Source of the DNA: an uncultured Lachnospiraceae bacterium
GTDB lineage: Bacteria > Bacillota > Clostridia > Lachnospirales > Lachnospiraceae
Length of the DNA stretch: 11,707 nucleotides
Direction: 5' to 3'
Assembly: GCA_910586725.1 (NCBI GenBank)
Contig: CAJUJL010000064.1
Coordinates: 1-11,707, forward strand
Positions 7,516-11,707 of the stretch are shown piece after piece. Positions within the stretch are counted from its first letter, which is position 1, and each line of letters opens with the position of its first letter. The notes below the pieces were generated by a model, which did no database searches, was not told the origin of the DNA, and was given only the letters and a program-made list of their open reading frames with translations. Made by a program: the position numbers and the translations under genes.

Positions 7516-9162
7516 ATGAAAAAAGTAAGAATATTATTGCGTGTCAGTTCAAGCCAGCAGTTAGAGCCGGACGGCGATTTGAGCGTACAAAGAGAGCTTG
7601 TAAAAGATTATGTCAAAAAATATGAGGACTGGAAGCTTGACGCAAAAGAATATTTTGAGGGAAGCAGCAGTGGATATAAAAATTCAGTTGCAGACAGAAA
7701 TGTGCTTCAGGAAGCATTACAGGACGCGCAGACAAAAGAATATGATATTTTGGTAGCATATAAAGACGACAGGATTGGCAGACGTATGTGGGAAATCGGC
7801 TCCTATGTAATGGCTCTGAAGAAATTTGGCGTGGATATTTACACCGTGAAAGACGGCTGCATTTCGCCTGAAACAGATGATACCATGGGACAGATGATGT
7901 TAGCCTTGAGATATGGAAATGCACAGAAACAAAGCGCTGATACGGGTATGCGTGTCAAGGATACCGCCCAGAAGCTGGTGCAGAAAGGAAAATTCATGGG
8001 CGGAAAAGCTCCTTATGGGTACAGATTAGAGCTATCAGGAGAAATCAGCAAGCATGGACGTGCGTTACACCATCTTGTCATTGTCCCGGAAAAAGCAGAG
8101 GTTGTCCGTTATATCTATGACCTGTCTCTCAATAAAGAATATGGCTCTGCCAAAATCGCTAAAGTTTTGAACGGGCATGAAACGTATAAAGACCTTGCCC
8201 CCAATGACACATGGAAAAGCGGAACCATCACAAGTATTTTGACGAATCCCATCTACGCCGGACATACCGCTTATAAACGCAGAGAACGAATCAACGGACA
8301 ATATCATAGGCTTGACAGCAGGGACTGGATTACTTCTTTTGACGCAAATGAAAATATTACAATTATTGACGGCGATGCATGGAACAGAACGCAGGAAAGT
8401 CGTAAACGCCGGAGCGATAAATACATAAAAGCGTCAGAACATAAGGATGTAAATGTGATTAGAAAGAACAACGGTATGCTGGCCTTGATAGATGTTTTAT
8501 ATTGCGGCTATTGTGGTAGTAAAATGACAAATGGGAGTAAATATAACTATTGGACGATAAAAGATACCGGAGAAAAAAGAGCGAGTAAAACTGCAGTTTA
8601 CAAATGCCAAAAAGCATGGCAGGGAGAGCCGCATGATAAGACCAGACAAATCCGAGCCGATACGATTGAACCGATTGTATTGGAATCCATTGCAACATAC
8701 ATTGGGAAATTACAGGAAAATGAAAGTATCTTTCATGAGATTGAAAACAACCGGAATCAGGAGAAGAAACGTAAGCAAACGGACTTAAAAAAGGAAAAAC
8801 AGAAGCTTTTCAGCATTCAGGAAAAGATTCATATAATGGAAGAAAATATCCCAAACGCTATGACCGGAGATTATCCTCTGTCGTTGGAAGAACTGGCAGT
8901 AATGATCAAAAGACACAAAGAACAGGCGAGGCAGAAGCAAGAGGTCGTTACTTTAAAGGAAATGGAATTGAAAAGCGCTTCTGTAACAATCGACGAATGG
9001 GAAGATAAAAAAAATAAGATTCCAACATGGCAGGATGTATTTTTAAACGCAGATGTGGCAACCAGGCGGGTATTGGTAAATAAGCTGGTAGAACGTATTG
9101 ACGTAAAGAAAACAGAAGTCATTATTCGCTTTAAAATCAACCGGAATGACTTCATTTCATAA
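7516..9162 (+). CDS. Large serine recombinase (548 aa), integrase/excisionase of the element
   Basis: The N-terminal catalytic domain (about 1-145) begins RILLRVSSSQQ, giving Arg9 and nucleophile Ser11 with Gln15 in the usual place, and carries the KDDRIGRR active-site arginine motif at 83-90. The recombinase domain follows (GKFMGGKAPYGYRL, 158-171; ILTNPIYAGH, 241-250). Next is a zinc ribbon with Cys330, Cys333, Cys364 and a likely final ligand around His373, then a charged coiled coil near 405-445 and a C-terminal DNA-binding tail. Length and domain order are normal and nothing is broken, so it should be active. Such enzymes cut at a central dinucleotide and join attP to attB; reversal usually needs a directionality factor. 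Start ATG 7516 has AAAGGA ten bases upstream. The stop lies 24 bases from the attR core, so attP abuts the gene. Confidence 0.95.
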   Translation: MKKVRILLRVSSSQQLEPDGDLSVQRELVKDYVKKYEDWKLDAKEYFEGSSSGYKNSVADRNVLQEALQDAQTKEYDILVAYKDDRIGRRMWEIGSYVMALKKFGVDIYTVKDGCISPETDDTMGQMMLALRYGNAQKQSADTGMRVKDTAQKLVQKGKFMGGKAPYGYRLELSGEISKHGRALHHLVIVPEKAEVVRYIYDLSLNKEYGSAKIAKVLNGHETYKDLAPNDTWKSGTITSILTNPIYAGHTAYKRRERINGQYHRLDSRDWITSFDANENITIIDGDAWNRTQESRKRRSDKYIKASEHKDVNVIRKNNGMLALIDVLYCGYCGSKMTNGSKYNYWTIKDTGEKRASKTAVYKCQKAWQGEPHDKTRQIRADTIEPIVLESIATYIGKLQENESIFHEIENNRNQEKKRKQTDLKKEKQKLFSIQEKIHIMEENIPNAMTGDYPLSLEELAVMIKRHKEQARQKQEVVTLKEMELKSASVTIDEWEDKKNKIPTWQDVFLNADVATRRVLVNKLVERIDVKKTEVIIRFKINRNDFIS

Positions 9163-9164
9163 TT

Positions 9165-9208
9165 CCGAATTTGTGGTGATTCCCCTGTATCGCAACAAAG
9201 GATATGAT
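9165..9208 (+). other. attR: right junction of the element in sleC, GT core at 9187-9188
   Basis: Element DNA to the left has TGGTGATT (9174-9181) and then CCCCT (9182-9186) before the GT. sleC resumes with ATCGCAAC from 9189. The TGGTGATT arm is the exact reverse complement of AATCACCA at 6496-6503, and a further GAAT (9167-9170) mirrors ATTC at 6507-6510. Confidence 0.8.
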
Positions 9209-9772
9209 TTCACCATCACTTCTTCTACCGCGTTTGACCACAAATGGATTTACGGCAGAAATATTTTTGAAAATATATCCAGAATCGTAGATGAGATTTT
9301 TGACAGTTATTTATCAAGGCCAAATGTGGCGCAGCCCATTTTGACGCAGTATTGCGACGGACAAAGAGTAAGCTGCCCGAACTGGATGAGCCAGTGGGGC
9401 TCCAAGGATTTAGGAGACAGGGGTTACAGTTTTATTGAGATTTTAAGATATTATTACGGAAGCAGCATGTACGTCAATGAAGCGGATGAAATTGCCGGAA
9501 TTCCGGCGTCCTGGCCAAGAGTAGACCTCTCGGTAGGCTCCAGAGGAGACAAAGTCCGTCAGATGCAGGCGCAGCTTGCCAGGATTTCCAGGGCGTATCC
9601 GGCCATTCCTACAATTTCCGCGGACGGCATTTTCGGTCCTGCCACACAGGAAGCGGTGGAAGTGTTCCAGTCCGTATTCGGTCTTCCGGTGACCGGCGTT
9701 GTAGATTATTCCACGTGGTACAAAATATCGGAAATTTATGTGGGAGTCAGCCGTATCGCAGAATTATATTAA
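9187..9772 (+). pseudogene. sleC: sleC, 3' part (codons 229-422) of the interrupted gene
   Basis: From codon 9188-9190 (Tyr229) this reads YRNKGYDFTITSSTAFDHKW and continues through the rest of the SpoIID-like domain: YCDGQRVSCPNWMSQWG (Gln297-Trp298-Gly299), then GDRGYSFIEILRYYYG. A peptidoglycan-binding domain follows at about 344-408 (VGSRGDKVRQMQ, DGIFGPATQEAVEVFQ, GVVDYSTWYKIS), ending in the SleC-like tail VGVSRIAELY. It is in frame with the 5' part once the element is removed, giving 422 aa, close to SleC length. In the interrupted state this half has no start of its own; an ATG at 9146, inside the recombinase gene, opens the same frame but has no ribosome site. It carries the cell-wall-binding half of the enzyme but not the catalytic Glu. 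Confidence 0.9.
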
Positions 9773-9812
9773 AATTACACAATTGAAATATAAATATGGG
9801 CATATGGTTTTT

Positions 9813-9846
9813 GCAGCCGGTTTGCGTTTGTCCGCAGACCGGCTGT
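9813..9846. terminator. Hairpin after sleC, probable terminator without a T tail
   Basis: CAGCCGGT (9814-9821) pairs with ACCGGCTG (9838-9845). After one T-G pair the stem continues as TGCG (9823-9826) with CGCA (9833-9836), leaving a 6-base loop: about 13 bp in all. No T run follows on either strand, so termination may be partial. The position 40 bases after the sleC stop fits. Confidence 0.5.
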
Positions 9847-9870
9847 AAGAAGATTTCTTATTCTATATCC

Positions 9871-9899
9871 TTGTGTTATCTTAACTATCTGCATATAAT
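9871..9899 (+). promoter_or_regulatory. Sigma-A type promoter of the two-component remnant
   Basis: TTGTGT (9871-9876) and a perfect TATAAT (9894-9899) are 17 bases apart. The predicted start near 9906 lies 67 bases before the response-regulator GTG start. The promoter appears intact although both genes behind it are broken. Confidence 0.6.
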
Positions 9900-9910
9900 G
9901 TAAGCAGGAG

Positions 9911-9976
9911 ATGAAAGGGAGGCGAAGATCATATATCGAGAATGCGGAAAAAGTGGACAAGGAGCTGCAGGAGTGA
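9911..9976 (+). other. Possible 21-codon leader reading frame overlapping the regulator start
   Basis: ATG 9911 opens MKGRRRSYIENAEKVDKELQE and stops at TGA 9974-9976, overlapping the GTG start of the regulator as GTGA, an arrangement often used for translational coupling. AGGAG directly touches the ATG with no spacing, so initiation here is doubtful. Could be chance. Confidence 0.2.
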
Positions 9977-10522
9977 AGAATATTTTAGTGCTTGAAGACG
10001 ATAAAGAAATTGCTGAATTATTACAGGTTTTTTAGAAGGCGCAGGTTATCGTTTGATGTTTGCGCTGAAATTAGAAAAACATCGGATATTCCAATCATAA
10101 TGATTACGGCATTAGCGGATGAAAAAGATCAGATCAAAGGCTATAATTTAAAAATTGATGATTATGTGACAAAGCCATTTTCCGTTCAAATTTTGCTAAA
10201 GAAAATAGAAGCTGTGCTGCGAAGAAGATATGATTCTGAATTAATTGTTTTAAAATATCGAAATATTGTGTTAAATCAGGAAGAGCATACGGTGACGGTA
10301 AATGAGGAACCTGTGTTCTTGACAAATAAAGAGTTTGAGCTTTTAAATCTGTTTATGTTACATCCCCATAGGACAATGAGCAAAGAATTTTTGATTGATC
10401 GTTTGTGGCAGTATGAGGATGTATATGATGACTTGATTTATACGCATATCAAAAATATCCGTAAAAAACTTGGAATAGATATGATAAAGACAATTAGGGG
10501 AGTTGGATATAAACTTGATTAA
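9973..10522 (+). pseudogene. OmpR/VanR-type response regulator, broken: frameshift and lost phospho-acceptor
   Basis: GTG 9973, with AAGGAG eight bases upstream (9959-9964), starts a typical receiver domain, VKNILVLEDDKEIAELLQVF, and hits TAG at 10033. Adding one T to the six-T run at 10028-10033 restores LLQVFLEGAGYR. A second break near 10051 then jumps to FDVCAEIRKTSDIPIIMITA in a third frame. Compared with normal regulators about 33-38 residues are missing there, including the DxxLP loop with the phospho-acceptor Asp. The rest is clean: ITALAD, the TKPF lysine, then a winged-helix DNA-binding domain (LTNKEFELLNLFMLHPHRTM to TIRGVGYKLD). A shorter product (10052-10522 frame) could be made only if an internal start is used. 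The gene overlaps the kinase remnant, as in an intact two-component operon. Confidence 0.85.
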
Positions 10523-10937
10523 AAAAATCAGAGAAGGTTTTTCGGTTAAAGTGTTTTTATTCACGAGTGTTTTATTAATATGCAGCAATGGATTTTTGCT
10601 GGCAGGTATGTATCAGTTGCTGCATCAATTGTATGAGGGAAATATCCATAACTATTTAGAAGAATGTGCGAACAAATTTAAAGTGGAATTGCAGGATAAA
10701 AGACTCAAAAACGTAGCAGATGTTTTAAATTCCGCTTGCAGGACAAATAATTTATTAACAGGAGTTTATGATGAAAATGGTCTGCCTGTGCGAAATCTGG
10801 AACTGGAAGAACAATTTAAAATTTCGAATTTTGAAAAAGGCAGTATTATGTTCTTAGCAACAGAGGATACAAAATCAGAACAGAGGCAAATTTGGGTAGA
10901 TAAAGATGGAAAAGAGAAAAAGAATGCTTATGTATAG
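10503..10937 (+). pseudogene. Sensor histidine kinase, truncated after the sensor domain
   Basis: The frame overlaps the end of the response regulator; likely starts are TTG 10503 or TTG 10515 (no ATG is available near the N terminus). It encodes a short basic N terminus (IKKIREGF), one membrane helix (VKVFLFTSVLLICSNGFLL), then about 100 mostly polar residues that would form the external sensor domain (ENGLPVRNLELEEQFKISNF). It stops at 10937 with KEKKNAYV. A second membrane helix, HAMP, the phospho-accepting His box and the ATPase domain are all missing, so it cannot signal. The stop lies 6 bases before the long inverted repeat and a mobile-element recombinase, which suggests the gene was cut by an insertion or an associated deletion. 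Confidence 0.8.
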
Positions 10938-10943
10938 TGATTT

Positions 10944-11010
10944 ATTATGGAAAGTCTTTTTCCTTTTTCCCATTTTTAAGGGAATCTTACGGAGAAAGAC
11001 TTTCCATAAT
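10944..11010. repeat. 67-bp long inverted repeat between convergent genes
   Basis: ATTATGGAAAGTCTTT (10944-10959) is the exact reverse complement of AAAGACTTTCCATAAT (10995-11010). After one T-G pair the stem continues for TCC/GGA, giving 20 paired bases. Inside is a second stem, TTCCC (10967-10971) / GGGAA (10980-10984). It begins 6 bases after the kinase stop and ends 2 bases before the recombinase stop. It could be a two-way terminator, or the terminal repeat of the recombinase element. Confidence 0.7.
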
Positions 11011-11012
11011 TA

Positions 11013-11707
11013 TTAAATGAGTTCTTTTAACCATGCAATCAGATCAGCTTTTTCCTGCCTGTCAAATTTTTCTTCCGGAAGTATGGATGCAGATGCTTCT
11101 TCTATTGCCTTTCTTTTTATTTCCGGGTTAGCACGTGCATAGATTTCTGTAGTTGTAATGGAAGAATGACCGAGGAAATCCCTGATATATACAAGGTTGA
11201 CACCACCTTCCAGCAGATGCATGCTTTTACTGTGGCGCAGTGTGTGCGGAGACACTTTATCAGGATATAAAACAGGATTCTGCTCCCGCGCCAGCCAGAC
11301 ATATTTTTTCAGGATATAAGCGATTCCCGCTCGGGTGAGTTTTTTCCCTGAATAGCTGTAAAACAGCGGCATTTCTGCTGAAATCTGTTTTGTGTCTGAT
11401 AAATAGTTTTTTATTATATTTGCAATCTGCGGCATGAGTGGGACGATCCTTGTTTTATTCCCTTTTCCTGTGACTTTAACGGTATAAGGTTTCTGTAGCT
11501 GTATATCGCCTGTCCTTAAATCCGCAATCTCCTGCACTCTTGCACCAGAATCATACATCAATGCCAGCAATGCAAGATCCCTCCGGCCTGTAGGTTCCAT
11601 GCGGTCTGGTATTTCCAGAAGGAGGCGTATCCCCTGTATGGATATATAGTCCACAGGCTTCTTTTCAGCTTTTTTCACACGGATGCTGAGAATAGACTGA
11701 CACTGTT
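11013..11707 (-). CDS. Tyrosine recombinase/integrase, N terminus beyond the window
   Basis: The frame stays open to the window edge (QCQSILSIRVKKAEKK before the GTG at 11678), so the true start lies to the right and the SAM-like N-terminal domain is outside. Numbering from that GTG, the catalytic set is complete: Arg47 (SGARVQEIADL), Lys75 (GKGNKTRIVPL), His145 and Arg148 (SPHTLRHS), His171 (FLGHSS) and nucleophile Tyr180 (TTTEIYARANPEIKR). It ends with a short helical tail (KADLIAWLKELI). These enzymes integrate or excise DNA by a tyrosine-linked strand exchange. Its small C-terminal style and ending beside a palindrome fit recombinases that occur in adjacent sets (Tn554-like or trio elements), but neighbours cannot be seen. 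It runs toward the kinase remnant and probably belongs to a separate element from the one in sleC. Confidence 0.9.
   Translation of the reverse strand, partial: QCQSILSIRVKKAEKKPVDYISIQGIRLLLEIPDRMEPTGRRDLALLALMYDSGARVQEIADLRTGDIQLQKPYTVKVTGKGNKTRIVPLMPQIANIIKNYLSDTKQISAEMPLFYSYSGKKLTRAGIAYILKKYVWLAREQNPVLYPDKVSPHTLRHSKSMHLLEGGVNLVYIRDFLGHSSITTTEIYARANPEIKRKAIEEASASILPEEKFDRQEKADLIAWLKELI

Larger units (their letters stand above)
6489..9186 (+). mobile_element. 2,698-bp large-serine-recombinase element inserted in sleC
   Basis: The element is bounded by GT at 6489-6490 and GT at 9187-9188. Removing one copy plus the DNA between gives the in-frame join TGG TAT (Trp228-Tyr229). By eye it is more AT-rich than the flanking sleC and DUF4132 genes. 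Contents in order: truncated acyltransferase, unrelated gene tail, strong terminator, 63-aa TnpW-like gene, large serine recombinase ending 24 bases before the right core. There are no replication, conjugation or phage structural genes, so it is a minimal integrating element or the reduced relic of a larger one. All genes run with sleC. The terminator at 7093-7161 should stop transcription entering from the sleC promoter, so the recombinase probably has its own promoter. Confidence 0.9.

Noticed and set aside
6486..9178. GTGGTG present at both junctions (6486-6491 and 9173-9178) as a possible 6-bp target duplication or att core
   Set aside because: Joining on it gives TGG TGA, a stop inside sleC, and leaves the arms off-centre. 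The GT at 6489/9187 restores the frame and centres the arms.
9146..9187. ATG at 9146 as the start of a separate 208-aa protein
   Set aside because: The first 14 codons lie in recombinase and att DNA, there is no ribosome site, and similarity to SleC begins only at Tyr229.
1..11707. tRNA, rRNA, CRISPR array, riboswitch or replication origin
   Set aside because: I looked on both strands and saw no cloverleaf, spaced direct repeats, recognisable aptamer or iteron pattern.

Overview
The window looks like chromosome from a spore-forming member of the Clostridia, probably Lachnospiraceae-like. The evidence is a recognisable sleC-type spore cortex-lytic gene, strong AGGAGG-like ribosome sites, a large serine recombinase with a small TnpW-like partner, and a VanR/VanS-style two-component remnant. 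The organism call is inference from gene families, not from any marker gene.

Layout. Bases 1-120 are non-coding and end in a good vegetative-type promoter. Bases 145-5739 hold a two-gene unit: a small conserved protein of unknown function (139 aa), then a 1713-aa DUF5724/DUF4132-type protein. Bases 5806-9772 are one gene, sleC, broken in the middle by a 2,698-bp mobile element (6489-9186). The element carries a truncated acyltransferase joined to an unrelated gene tail, a strong terminator, a 63-aa TnpW-like protein and a 548-aa large serine recombinase, all pointing the same way as sleC. Bases 9773-10937 hold a decayed two-component system: a response regulator that has lost its phospho-acceptor region, and a histidine kinase cut off after its sensor domain. 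Next comes a 67-bp long inverted repeat (10944-11010). A tyrosine recombinase on the minus strand then runs off the right edge.

Main result. The insertion in sleC can be resolved to the base. Taking out 6489-9186 (or equivalently 6491-9188) joins codon Trp228 to Tyr229 in frame and gives a 422-codon SleC of normal length and motif order. The joined element ends form an attP with two arms placed symmetrically about a GT dinucleotide, five bases from it on each side, as expected for a large serine recombinase. The break lies between the catalytic Glu199 motif and the QWG motif of the SpoIID-like domain, so the interrupted gene should be inactive. This resembles the sigK/skin and spsM/SPbeta type of sporulation-gene interruption, where a serine recombinase removes the element in the mother cell. 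sleC as the target, and an element this small, would be notable. A sigma-K/sigma-E-like promoter sits in front of sleC. Excision during sporulation is a hypothesis; the sequence alone cannot separate it from simple gene inactivation.

The right third reads as a zone of decay and repeated mobile-element activity.
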